The notes under the pieces are model-generated. The model did no database searches. It was not told where the DNA came from and worked only from the letters and a program-made list of their open reading frames with translations. This document shows positions 15,955-24,045 of a DNA stretch of 45,892 nucleotides, piece after piece. Each line of letters begins with the position of its first letter. Positions within the stretch are counted from its first letter, which is position 1. The position numbers and the translations under genes are program-made. The DNA is from an uncultured Nostocoides sp. (GTDB lineage Bacteria; Actinomycetota; Actinomycetes; Actinomycetales; Dermatophilaceae): positions 1 to 45,892 of the forward strand of contig CALCXF010000103.1 in NCBI GenBank assembly GCA_937907685.1, read 5' to 3'.

Positions 15955-16686
15955 TCACGCTGGTCTTCGCCAGACGGAGACGTGGCTCTCGCTGTCATCG
16001 GTGAAGGGAGAGCCGAGCCAGTCGGCCGACCGGCTCTCGAGCTCCAGACCGGCCAGCTGGGCCATGAGGTCACACTCGGCCGGCCAGACGTACCGGAAGT
16101 GGCTGGCCCCGTAGGTGACCGTGCCGTCCGCGCGGCGCCGGTAGTGATGCGACGTGCCCTGTTGGGTCGTCAGGTCGAAGGTGTCGAAGCCCACGTGGCG
16201 GCGGCCCACGTGGAACGGCACCGCGACCTGACCCGGCGGGAAGCTCCGGATCGCCGGGACCCCCAGCTCGATGACGAAGCGTCCACCGGGCTCGAGGTGC
16301 CGAGCTGCGTTGCGGAAGCACGACACCTGCTCCGACTGCGTGCGCAGGTTTCCGAGGCCGTTCCAGACGAGGTACACGAGCGAGAACCGCCCGGATGCCG
16401 ATGACGTCGCCATGTCACCCACAACCACGGGGATGTCGGGCCGCTTTTCATGCAGGCGCTCGACCATCGGGCGCGAGAGGTCTATGCCGCTGACCGGAAC
16501 CCCGCGTTCGACGAGAGGGATGGCGACCCGGCCGGTGCCGACCGCGAACTCGAGCGCGGCGCCCTCTCCGGCGAGCCGGGCCAGCCGGTCGACCGCGGGG
16601 TCGAGGACAGCCGGGGCGAACATGAAGCGCGAGTCCTCGTCGTACCCTGCGGCCGTCTGCGCATCCCACACGTCACTGCTCGTCAT
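15955..16686 (-). CDS. Class I SAM-dependent methyltransferase
   Basis: A 243-residue Rossmann methyltransferase. The SAM motif I is LEFAVGTGRVAIPL, motif II VSGIDLSRPMVERL, and the acidic loop VVGDMA follows. The N-terminal YDEDSRFMFAP is common in uncharacterised small-molecule methyltransferases of actinobacteria. The acceptor is not predictable. ATG at 16686 is chosen because GGGGGAGG lies 8 nt upstream; the open frame runs on to 16740 without family similarity. It converges on guaA, with 36 bp between stops that include one GATGCCG word. Confidence 0.85.
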   Translation of the reverse strand: MTSSDVWDAQTAAGYDEDSRFMFAPAVLDPAVDRLARLAGEGAALEFAVGTGRVAIPLVERGVPVSGIDLSRPMVERLHEKRPDIPVVVGDMATSSASGRFSLVYLVWNGLGNLRTQSEQVSCFRNAARHLEPGGRFVIELGVPAIRSFPPGQVAVPFHVGRRHVGFDTFDLTTQQGTSHHYRRRADGTVTYGASHFRYVWPAECDLMAQLAGLELESRSADWLGSPFTDDSESHVSVWRRPA

Positions 16687-16796
16687 CCGGGCAGCCTCCC
16701 CCATGGAGACGGCCGCGGCCACCGCGTTTCCGCGGACCATGAGTCAACGGGGAGCGGCGGCCAGCCCGTCCTTCCTGGGCTCCTCGGTGGAAGGTC

Positions 16797-16802
16797 TACC
16801 GT
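16797..16802 (+). promoter_or_regulatory. -10 box of leaderless promoter for the phosphotransferase-like gene
   Basis: TACCGT ends 6 nt before the GTG at 16809. The rest of the divergent gap (16687-16796) holds one GTTTCCGC half-site near 16720 and nothing else I can name. Confidence 0.45.
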
Positions 16803-16808
16803 CGTCGT

Positions 16809-17615
16809 GTGCCGGCCCGTCGTCCCCCGCTCCCGGTGCTGCGCGCCTTCGGTCTGGGCGACACACCGGCTCGACGACTGGCGGGTGGCCAAGGCGCTGC
16901 ATGGGTCGTGGGCGACGTGGTCCTGAAGCCGGGAGGCGGGCCGGTGCACGAGTGGTTGGCCACCGCCCTGGCCGAGGTGGTGCCCGAGGGTTTCCGGCTG
17001 GCGCCGCCCCTCTCCACGAGAGATGGGCAGTGGGTCTGCGATGGCTGGGTGGCCTGGCGACGGCTCGAAGGCGCTGACCCTGACCTGTCGACGGCGTCTG
17101 CGTGCGTGGCGCTGATCGAGGCCGGTCGGGCGTTCCACCGGGCGGTCGCGCACCTGCCCCGTCCGGCCTGCATCGACGAACGCACGGACTGGTGGGCCCT
17201 GGCCGACCGAGCTGCCTGGGGGGAGCGCACCGTTGCGGCTGCGCCCGAGTTCGCCGATGCCCTCGGTCGGCTGAAGGAGGGCCTCACACCGCTGGGCAGG
17301 CCACAGGTCGTGCACGGGGACCTGACGACCAACGTGATCTTCGCGCCGGGGTTGGCGCCGGCTGTTCTCGACATCTCGCCCTACTGGCGACCGACCGAGT
17401 ACGCCGAGGGCATCGTGCTGGCGGACGCACTCTGCTGGCACGATGCTCCGGCGGACGTCGTGGAGCTGTCCGGTGTGTCGGTCGGGGCAGTCGCCCGGGG
17501 CCTGGTGTTCAGGATGGCGACGACGACCGAACGCGTCGCCTCCGGACACGACACCGCCGGCCTGCAGGACGAAGCACTGAGATACGCCTACGCCGCCAGG
17601 GCCATCGGCCTCTAG
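16809..17615 (+). CDS. TIGR02569-like aminoglycoside-phosphotransferase-fold protein
   Basis: A 268-residue protein with a kinase-like fold resembling the actinobacterial TIGR02569 family. Visible are the glycine-rich GGQGAAWVVGDVVLK (ATP loop and Lys), the catalytic VVHGDLTTNVIF (HGDxxxxN Brenner motif) and VLDISPYWRP, which supplies the metal-binding Asp. It could phosphorylate a small hydroxyl compound, but no substrate is known for this family. The GTG start follows the leaderless -10 box. It stands alone; the next gene begins 60 bp on with its own promoter. Confidence 0.75.
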   Translation: MPARRPPLPVLRAFGLGDTPARRLAGGQGAAWVVGDVVLKPGGGPVHEWLATALAEVVPEGFRLAPPLSTRDGQWVCDGWVAWRRLEGADPDLSTASACVALIEAGRAFHRAVAHLPRPACIDERTDWWALADRAAWGERTVAAAPEFADALGRLKEGLTPLGRPQVVHGDLTTNVIFAPGLAPAVLDISPYWRPTEYAEGIVLADALCWHDAPADVVELSGVSVGAVARGLVFRMATTTERVASGHDTAGLQDEALRYAYAARAIGL

Positions 17616-17675
17616 GGGCGCACTTCCGCCGGTAGCCCGCTGGGGCCCAGAATCGGTCACGGAGGAGGTGGCTCG

Positions 17676-18464
17676 ATGGACGGTCACGGGCAGCTGCCGG
17701 AGGTGGTGTCACGCGAGGAGTGGTTCGTCGCCCGGAGGGAGCTCCTGGCCAAGGAGAAGGAGCTGACCCGGGCCCGCGACAGGCTGAATGCCGACCGTCG
17801 TCGGTTGCCGATGGTGCGGGTCGACAAGCCCTACACGTTCGAGGGACCGGAGGGAGCCGTCAGCCTCCTCGACCTGTTCGAGGACCGGCCGCAGCTGGTG
17901 ATGCACCACTTCATGTTCGCTCCGGACTGGACCCAGGGCTGCGCCAGCTGCTCCTCCGCCGCCGACGGCATCGGCAGGCTGAGGCAGCTTCACGTGCGCA
18001 ACACCACCCTGGTGGCGGTGTCCCGCGCGCCGTTCGAGACGCTGCACGCGTTCCGCGAGCGGATGGGATGGACGTTTCCGTGGTACTCGTCGTTCGGCAG
18101 CGACTTCAACTATGACTTCCACGCGACGCTCGACGATCGGGTGGCACCCGTGGTGCTCCACTTCCGCACGCAGAGCGAGCTCGCCGAGTCTGGGACACCG
18201 TGGACGGGAGGCCCCTGGACCGACGACATGAACGGTTCGGAGCTGCCCGGCATCAGCGCGTTCCTGCGCGTCGGCGAAGAGGTCTTCCACACGTACTCGA
18301 CGTTCGGCCGAGGTATCGAGGACTTCCACAACGGCTACCCCTACCTCGACCTGACTGCCCTCGGCCGCCAGGAGGAGTGGGAGGAGCCGCGTGGACGCGC
18401 GACCCCGTTGGGGCTGCAGGTCGGTGGCCCGGCCATGCGGCTCCCCGACGAGTACGACGGCTGA
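17676..18464 (+). CDS. DUF899 family thioredoxin-like protein
   Basis: A 262-residue protein of the DUF899 family, a thioredoxin-like group related to AhpC/TSA. Typical elements are VVSREEWFVARRELLAKEKE (N-terminal helix), LPMVRVDKPYTFEGPEG, HHFMFAPDWTQGCASCS (with a CxxC at the redox-site position), SRAPFETLHAFRERMGW and an ending rich in Tyr and Trp. A redox role is inferred from the CASC motif; no activity is established. ATG at 17676 follows GGAGGAGG, with a CAGAAT -10 candidate near 17650 giving a short leader. Confidence 0.88.
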   Translation: MDGHGQLPEVVSREEWFVARRELLAKEKELTRARDRLNADRRRLPMVRVDKPYTFEGPEGAVSLLDLFEDRPQLVMHHFMFAPDWTQGCASCSSAADGIGRLRQLHVRNTTLVAVSRAPFETLHAFRERMGWTFPWYSSFGSDFNYDFHATLDDRVAPVVLHFRTQSELAESGTPWTGGPWTDDMNGSELPGISAFLRVGEEVFHTYSTFGRGIEDFHNGYPYLDLTALGRQEEWEEPRGRATPLGLQVGGPAMRLPDEYDG

Positions 18465-18559
18465 TCGACCGCCGTCCCCGCGGGGCAGTGTTCGTCCGAG
18501 CGGCGGCCCGCAGCGGCGTGAAGGGCAGCCTCGGCGCAGGAGGCAGGCAGGCTTGGAGC

Positions 18560-19165
18560 ATGGCGATGCGCGGCGTCCCGGAGCAACCCGCAGGTCTTCG
18601 GTATCAGGAGGACCTGCTCACCGCGGGTGAAGAAGCCGAGCTGCTGAGCCGTTTCGCCGGCCTCGGGATGGAACCGGTCGTCATGCACGGTGTCGCGTCG
18701 CGACGACAGGTCCGTCACTTCGGCCTGACCTACGACTTCGACTCCTGGGCGACGGGATCGGCGGAGCCGATCCCGGACTACCTCCTGCAGCTGCGTGCCG
18801 CGGCCGCCCTGGTGGCCCGGACGGAGCCAACCGCACTCGTCGAGGCGTTGGTGACCCGGTACCCGCCGGGCGCCGGCATCGGCTGGCACCGGGACGCCCC
18901 GTCGTTCGGTCCCGTGGTGGTCGGGGTGTCGTTGGGTGCCGACTCGGTGCTGCGGTTCCAGCGGCGGGCCGCCGGTGGGGAGCGCCGGGTGTTCGAGCAG
19001 CCGTTGGCGCGACGGTCGGCGTACGTCCTGGCTGGTGCGGCCCGCTCGGTATGGCAGCACAGCATCCCCGCCGTGACGCAGGAGCGCTGGTCGGTGACGT
19101 TCCGGCAGCTGCGCCGCTCGAGCTCGCGGTCCTCGGCGCGGGACTCCGAGTCGTCCCCCCAGTGA
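18560..19165 (+). CDS. AlkB-like 2-oxoglutarate/Fe(II) dioxygenase
   Basis: A 201-residue member of the AlkB superfamily. The iron triad is His110 and Asp112 (GWHRDAP) plus His167 (WQHSIP), and Arg182 in RWSVTFR is the 2-oxoglutarate-binding Arg. RYPPGAGIGWH is a common AlkB lead-in. AlkB enzymes demethylate alkylated DNA or RNA bases; the short N-terminal lid here makes the nucleic-acid substrate uncertain. ATG 18560 follows TTGGAG. The 95-bp gap behind the DUF899 gene shows no clear promoter, so read-through is possible. The Ser/Arg-rich tail is less typical. Confidence 0.85.
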   Translation: MAMRGVPEQPAGLRYQEDLLTAGEEAELLSRFAGLGMEPVVMHGVASRRQVRHFGLTYDFDSWATGSAEPIPDYLLQLRAAAALVARTEPTALVEALVTRYPPGAGIGWHRDAPSFGPVVVGVSLGADSVLRFQRRAAGGERRVFEQPLARRSAYVLAGAARSVWQHSIPAVTQERWSVTFRQLRRSSSRSSARDSESSPQ

Positions 19166-19239
19166 CGGGGAGTCGTCGCCGAGGCCGGGCATGGCAGGCT
19201 GACCCTCGGCATACCCATCGGTAACCGAGGACGGCGACC

Positions 19240-20166
19240 ATGCAGAGCACGACCACGACGGTGACGGCGAGCGACGGCACCGCCCTCCACACGAACCGCT
19301 GGTTGCCCGACGGCCCACCCAAGGCGGCGGTGCAGCTGGCCCACGGGATGGCCGAGCACTCGGCGCGCTACGCCCGGCTCGCCGCGGCGCTCACGGACGC
19401 CGGGTATGCCGTCTACGCGCACGACCACCGCGGGCACGGGACGACCGGCGGCGAGGACGACCACGGCTTCTTCGCCGACGAGAACGGCTGGGCGAGCGTC
19501 GTGGACGACATGCGCCGGGTGACCCGGCTGGCGCAGGACGAGAACCCTGACCTCCCGCTGTTCCTCCTCGGTCACTCGATGGGCTCGTTCCTCGCCCGCT
19601 CGTACGTCATCGAGGACAGCGGTGACCTTGCCGGGCTCGTCCTCTCGGGAACGGGCGGCGACCCCGGTCTCCTCGGGAAGGCCGGCCTGCTGCTCGCCAA
19701 GGCCGAGGCCCGAGCACGCGGCCGGCGCCACGTGAGCCCACTCCTCGACAAGCTGACCTTCGGGCAGTACAACGCGGCCTTCAAGCCCAACCGCACCCCG
19801 TTCGACTGGCTCTCCCGCGACGAGGCGGAGGTCGACGCCTACATCGCCGACACCATGTGCGGACAGACGTTCACGTCCGGCTTCTTCGTCGACCTCGTGG
19901 GCGCCCAACCGACCATCAACGACCGCCGCAAGGTGGCTCGCGTCCGGCGGGACCTGCCGGTCCTGCTCATCGGAGGTGACAAGGATCCGGTGGGACGCAG
20001 CGGCAAGGGGGTCCGCGAGGTGGCGGAGCAGTACCGCTCGGTCGGAGTCACGGACGTCACCTGCACCCTGTACCCGGGCGCGCGGCACGAGATCTTCAAC
20101 GAGACCAACCGCGACGAGGTCACGGCCGACCTCATCCGGTGGCTGGACGCTCACCTGCCCACCTGA
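19240..20166 (+). CDS. Alpha/beta hydrolase, monoacylglycerol-lipase-like
   Basis: A 308-residue Hydrolase_4-type (S33-like lysophospholipase/monoglyceride lipase) enzyme. The oxyanion-side HG motif AHGMAEHSARY, the nucleophile elbow GHSMGS, the acid in GGDKDPVG and the catalytic His in GARHEIFNE are all present. No signal peptide is seen, so it should be cytoplasmic. Its likely substrates are lipid esters; the exact one is unknown. ATG 19240 has GAGGACGG upstream. A 6-bp inverted repeat CCTCGG/CCGAGG lies just before it (19203-19230). A perfect hairpin downstream separates it from the asparagine synthetase gene. Confidence 0.9.
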   Translation: MQSTTTTVTASDGTALHTNRWLPDGPPKAAVQLAHGMAEHSARYARLAAALTDAGYAVYAHDHRGHGTTGGEDDHGFFADENGWASVVDDMRRVTRLAQDENPDLPLFLLGHSMGSFLARSYVIEDSGDLAGLVLSGTGGDPGLLGKAGLLLAKAEARARGRRHVSPLLDKLTFGQYNAAFKPNRTPFDWLSRDEAEVDAYIADTMCGQTFTSGFFVDLVGAQPTINDRRKVARVRRDLPVLLIGGDKDPVGRSGKGVREVAEQYRSVGVTDVTCTLYPGARHEIFNETNRDEVTADLIRWLDAHLPT

Positions 20167-20221
20167 GGAGCCCACCGCCCCGGCGGAACGGCGTGGCACG
20201 GCATCCGTGGCAGGCTTGGAC

Positions 20222-20246
20222 GTCGGCATCCGGAACGGATGCCGAC
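20222..20246. terminator. Perfect 11-bp hairpin upstream of the asparagine synthetase fusion
   Basis: GTCGGCATCCG (20222-20232) and CGGATGCCGAC (20236-20246) pair perfectly around a GAA loop. A third CGGCATCCG copy lies 20 bp upstream (near 20199). The site is 55 bp past the hydrolase stop and 38 bp before the next start. It could end the first gene or act in the leader of the second. There is no U-tract. Confidence 0.6.
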
Positions 20247-20283
20247 AGCACCGCCCCCCGAGGACGTTAGGACTTCTCCACGC

Positions 20284-22983
20284 ATGTGCGGCATCGCCGG
20301 CTACCACGGTCTCTCCGCCGACACGGCGCTCCTGGAGCGGATGAACGACTGCATCAGGCACCGCGGCCCGGACGGGGAGGGCGTGCTGACCGACGGGTTC
20401 TGCGGCCTGGCCCATCGGCGCCTGTCCATCATCGACGTGGCGCACGGACAGCAGCCGATGGAGACCGCCGACGGCCGTTTCGTCCTCATCTACAACGGCG
20501 AGGTCTACAACTACCTCGACCTCCGGAGGGAGCTCGAAGCCCTCGGCCGCAGCTTCCGGACCGACTCCGACACCGAGGTCGTGCTCGAGGCGTTCGCCGA
20601 GTGGGGGCCCAGCTCCTTCGACCGGTTGAACGGGATGTTCGGGCTGGCGTTCTGGGACCGGCAGGAGCAGCGGCTCACCCTCGCCCGCGACCACTTCGGC
20701 ATCAAGCCCGTCTACATCGCCCGCGTCGCCGCACCGGGCGGCACCGTCGACGGGATGCCGCCGGCCGAGGTCCTCCTCTTCGCGAGCGAGATCACCCCGA
20801 TCCTCCAGAGCGGCCTCTACGAGAAGAAGGTCAACGACCGGTCGGTCTACCGCTACCTCCGCTTCCGCGCCCACGAGGACGGCACCGAGACGTTCTTCGA
20901 GGGGATCGAGCGGCTGGCCCCCGGCGAGATGCTCACCGCCGACGCGACCGGCATCGGGCGGCGGATGTTCACCCGGCTCAAGGACGAGCTCCTCGAGCTC
21001 GCCGCGGAGCAGCGGCCCTACGACGACGCGGCGGCGGCAGAGTACAAGCGGCTGCTCGTCGAGTCGGTGCGCCTGCGGCTGCAGTCGGAGGTGCCCGTCG
21101 GCACGTCGCTGTCGGGCGGCTTGGACTCGAGCGCGGTCGCGGTCATCATCAACCAGCTCCTCAACGAGGGCGACGAGGTGTCGACGCGCTCGGTCGGCGC
21201 CCGGCAGAACACCTTCTCGGCCGTCTTCCCCGGCTCCATCAACGACGAGGAGCGCTACGTCGACGAGGTCCTCCAGATCTGCAGGGGCCACGTCGACGCG
21301 CACAAGATCCGTCCGACGGCCGACGACTTCAAGGCCGACCTCCTCGAGTTCGTCCGGACCCAGGAGGAGCCGCTCATCTCCTCCGGCCCGTACGCGCAGT
21401 ACCAGGTGATGCGGGAGGCGACGAAGCACGTCACCGTCCTCCTCGACGGCCAGGGCGCCGACGAGATGATGGCCGGCTACATCCCCTACTACTTCGTCTA
21501 CCTCCGCCAGCTCCGGGCCCGGGGCGCGACGGTCGCCGCGGCCGAGCTCGCGAGGAGCCTCGACGTCCTCTACCGGCTGGGGAGGTTCAGGCTCAAGGCG
21601 AAGCTCAAGCTCAAGAAGACCGTGCCGGTCACCCAGCTCCTCTCCGCAGACTTCGTCGCTGCCAACCGCGACGAGCGCTTCGAGGTGGAGCAGGCCAACC
21701 TCAAGAAGCGCCTCGTCCAGGACCTGTTCCACAACTCGCTGCCGAGCCTGCTGCGGTACGAGGACAAGAACACGATGCACTTCTCCCTCGAGGGCCGCGT
21801 GCCGTTCCTCGACAAGGAGGTCGTCAAGTACGTCTTCAGCCTCTCCGACGAGGCGATCATCAAGGGCGGCTGGAACAAGCGGGTGCTCCGTGACGCAACG
21901 CGGGGCCTGCTGCCCGAGTCGATCAACCGGCGCCGCAACAAGATCGGGTTCACCACCCCGCAGGGCGAGTGGTTCATGAGGCTCAAGAACCACTTCTACT
22001 CGATCTTCCTCAGCGAGTCGTTCGCCAACCGGCCCTACGTCAACCAGACCGAGGTGCTCCACGCGTTCGAGGGCTGGATCAAGGGCACCACGGACATCGA
22101 CACGATGACCTTCTGGCGGCTGATCAACCTCGAGCTGTGGATGCGCGAGTTCATCGACGCGCGGGACCCCGAGGCGCAGGCCGCTCTCGCCGAGCAGGCC
22201 GCCCGCGCCAAGACCGACGTCGAGCCCAACGAGGGACGCGCGCTCGACATCGTCACCCAGCGGGGCGAGTCGGTGCGCCGCTACCCCCTCCGCACCGCGC
22301 TCTTCACGAGGGACGACGACCTCGACGCCCGGGTGCTCGAGCACGTCGATGCGTTCTTCGCCGCCCTGCCGGACGCGGGACCTGACCACGCCGAGGCCAC
22401 CCGAGGCACGTGGTGGTTCTTCATCTCGGAGAAGGTCGTCGCGATCACCCAGGGCCGGTCGTACTTCGTGTGGGACATCAAGGTCGGCCGCCCAGCGCGG
22501 GTCCTCTCCCGGTACGTCACCCGCACGCCGGCGGGGATCGGCCTCGGCAGCCCGTTCACGATGCAGCTGGCGATCCAGGAGGCGGGTCTACCCCGCGTCC
22601 TGTATGCCGCTGCCGGCGGTGCCGTCGGCAAGCTCACCGGCCGCAAGGGCACGTTCTACGAGCTCGTGGGCAACGACATCAGTGCGATCGACGGCCCGAC
22701 GGAGTACTCGGCATACCCCTCCAACGTGTCCGCGAAGCTCGCGCCCAAGGACCCGGATGCCGTGGCCGCCCGGCTCAGCGCGGCGATCCGGGAGCGGGTG
22801 CCGGAGCCCTGGCGGTCCACCTTCGCGGGCACCGTCGTCATGGACGCCAACGACATCGGGCGCAATGTCCTCGGCAGCGACGTCCCCGGCGATGACGAGC
22901 GGTTCGAGGAGATGTTCGCCGACAACCCGCTCGGCCAGGGCAACCAGCAGACGCCGATGGCGCTGGTCTTCCTCCGCTCCTGA
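20284..22983 (+). CDS. asnB: Asparagine synthetase (glutamine-hydrolysing) fused to an F420-0:gamma-glutamyl-ligase-like domain
   Basis: An 899-residue fusion. Residues 1 to about 640 are a class-II AsnB: Cys2 (MCGIAGYHG) is the N-terminal amidotransferase nucleophile, EVYNYLDLRREL and RDHFGIKP follow, and the PP-loop SGGLDS is at 277-282. SLEGRVPFLDKE and RRNKIGFTTPQGEWF close the synthetase. Residues about 665-899 form a second, complete domain: FFISEKVVAITQGRSYFVW, GIGLGSPFTMQLAIQEAG, NDISAIDGPTEYS, YPSNVSAKLAPKDP, VMDANDIGRNVLGSD, DNPLGQGNQQTP. This matches the CofE-like proteins annotated as F420-0:gamma-glutamyl ligase in cyanobacteria and other bacteria, which form amide bonds with glutamate-like donors. 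Usual AsnB is 550-650 aa. ATG 20284 is fixed by the mandatory Cys2. An acceptor is not predictable. No sign of frameshift is seen. Confidence 0.88.
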   Translation: MCGIAGYHGLSADTALLERMNDCIRHRGPDGEGVLTDGFCGLAHRRLSIIDVAHGQQPMETADGRFVLIYNGEVYNYLDLRRELEALGRSFRTDSDTEVVLEAFAEWGPSSFDRLNGMFGLAFWDRQEQRLTLARDHFGIKPVYIARVAAPGGTVDGMPPAEVLLFASEITPILQSGLYEKKVNDRSVYRYLRFRAHEDGTETFFEGIERLAPGEMLTADATGIGRRMFTRLKDELLELAAEQRPYDDAAAAEYKRLLVESVRLRLQSEVPVGTSLSGGLDSSAVAVIINQLLNEGDEVSTRSVGARQNTFSAVFPGSINDEERYVDEVLQICRGHVDAHKIRPTADDFKADLLEFVRTQEEPLISSGPYAQYQVMREATKHVTVLLDGQGADEMMAGYIPYYFVYLRQLRARGATVAAAELARSLDVLYRLGRFRLKAKLKLKKTVPVTQLLSADFVAANRDERFEVEQANLKKRLVQDLFHNSLPSLLRYEDKNTMHFSLEGRVPFLDKEVVKYVFSLSDEAIIKGGWNKRVLRDATRGLLPESINRRRNKIGFTTPQGEWFMRLKNHFYSIFLSESFANRPYVNQTEVLHAFEGWIKGTTDIDTMTFWRLINLELWMREFIDARDPEAQAALAEQAARAKTDVEPNEGRALDIVTQRGESVRRYPLRTALFTRDDDLDARVLEHVDAFFAALPDAGPDHAEATRGTWWFFISEKVVAITQGRSYFVWDIKVGRPARVLSRYVTRTPAGIGLGSPFTMQLAIQEAGLPRVLYAAAGGAVGKLTGRKGTFYELVGNDISAIDGPTEYSAYPSNVSAKLAPKDPDAVAARLSAAIRERVPEPWRSTFAGTVVMDANDIGRNVLGSDVPGDDERFEEMFADNPLGQGNQQTPMALVFLRS

Positions 22984-22998
22984 CGGCGGGCAGGGCGG

Positions 22999-24045
22999 TC
23001 AGACGTAGGCCGCTTCCTCGCCCTCGACGGGCGGCTTCACCTTCGGGCTGATGGTCCAGAGCAGCCATCCCAGGGCGCCGAGGGGGACCTCCATGAGGTG
23101 GGTGAAGATCGAGAACAGCACGACCCCGGCTGGCGCCCCGGTGGGGTCAGCGCCCCAGCCGACGAGCACGATCGTCGTCGCCGTCTCGGTGACCCCGATG
23201 CCCCCGGGGGTGATCCCGATGGTCGTGAGGAGCCGTCCGATGGCGAAGGCGGCGAAGAGCAGGTTGAGCGGGAGGGTCACGCCGGTCTGCCGCATGACGA
23301 GGACGAAGAGCAGGTAGTAGGCCGCGAAGTACCCGATCATGCCCAGTGTCATCGACCACCAGCCGCTGCCGACGACCTCGTTGATCCGGGCCCGCAGGTC
23401 CCGCACCAGCTCCTGGATGCTCATCGTGGATGCCGGGCGGCGGCGGCGGATGAGCGGACCGATGACGCGGTCCAGCACCCGGCCGATGGCCTGAGCCGCC
23501 CGCTCGCTCACCATGATCGCGATCAGGGCGCCGAGGATGGCGAGTCCGGTGACCATCCCCGCGACCGCGAGATCCTTCAACGCGTCGGGCAGGCTCACGC
23601 CGCCGATCCACAGGGCGGCGATGGCCAGGACCGGCAATGCGATCCGGGCGAGGACGTTCCAGACGCCGGTGACGATGGCGGACGTCGAGGTCGCTCGGCG
23701 CGAGAACCCCCATGACCGGCAGATCGCGTAGGTGGCCGCGAGTCCCACCGCCCCACCACCGGGGAGGAGGTTGGACACGGAGGAGCCGCAGAGGTTGACG
23801 ATGAGGGCTTTCGGATGGCTGAGCCCGTGGAGGGATCCGGTGACCACGAAGGTGTACGACCAGAGGCCCGCGAGCATGATGGCCTGGAAGGCGATCGCCT
23901 TGCTCGGCGGAACCGTGCGGATCACGTCCCAGATGTCTCCCCACGAGGTCTTCGCGAAGTACGGGAGCCCCCAGATGAGCAGGCTCGCGGCCAGCCCCAG
24001 GCCGATTGCCCCTTGGACGAGCTGCCTGGTCCTGGGGGTCATCAT
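22999..24045 (-). CDS. LPG-synthase-TM/YbhN (UPF0104) family membrane protein
   Basis: A 348-residue polytopic protein, about eight helices, of the lysylphosphatidylglycerol-synthase TM/YbhN family, lacking the aminoacyl-transferase domain of MprF. Features include a polar SNLLPGGGAVG loop and RLLTTIGITPGGIGVTET, the two glycine-rich re-entrant motifs typical of this family, thought to move or flip lipids. The ATG at 24045 overlaps the PIG-L stop by four bases (ATGA), so the two are coupled, PIG-L first. A role in flipping the lipid or glycolipid made by its neighbours is inference. Confidence 0.87.
   Translation of the reverse strand: MMTPRTRQLVQGAIGLGLAASLLIWGLPYFAKTSWGDIWDVIRTVPPSKAIAFQAIMLAGLWSYTFVVTGSLHGLSHPKALIVNLCGSSVSNLLPGGGAVGLAATYAICRSWGFSRRATSTSAIVTGVWNVLARIALPVLAIAALWIGGVSLPDALKDLAVAGMVTGLAILGALIAIMVSERAAQAIGRVLDRVIGPLIRRRRPASTMSIQELVRDLRARINEVVGSGWWSMTLGMIGYFAAYYLLFVLVMRQTGVTLPLNLLFAAFAIGRLLTTIGITPGGIGVTETATTIVLVGWGADPTGAPAGVVLFSIFTHLMEVPLGALGWLLWTISPKVKPPVEGEEAAYV

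Noticed and set aside
18778-22389. Very long open frame (about 1200 codons) on the minus strand
   Set aside because: It is antisense to the hydrolase and asparagine synthetase genes, has the Arg/Val/Asp/Glu-rich composition of a GC-rich shadow frame, and no domain. High G+C keeps the opposite frame open.
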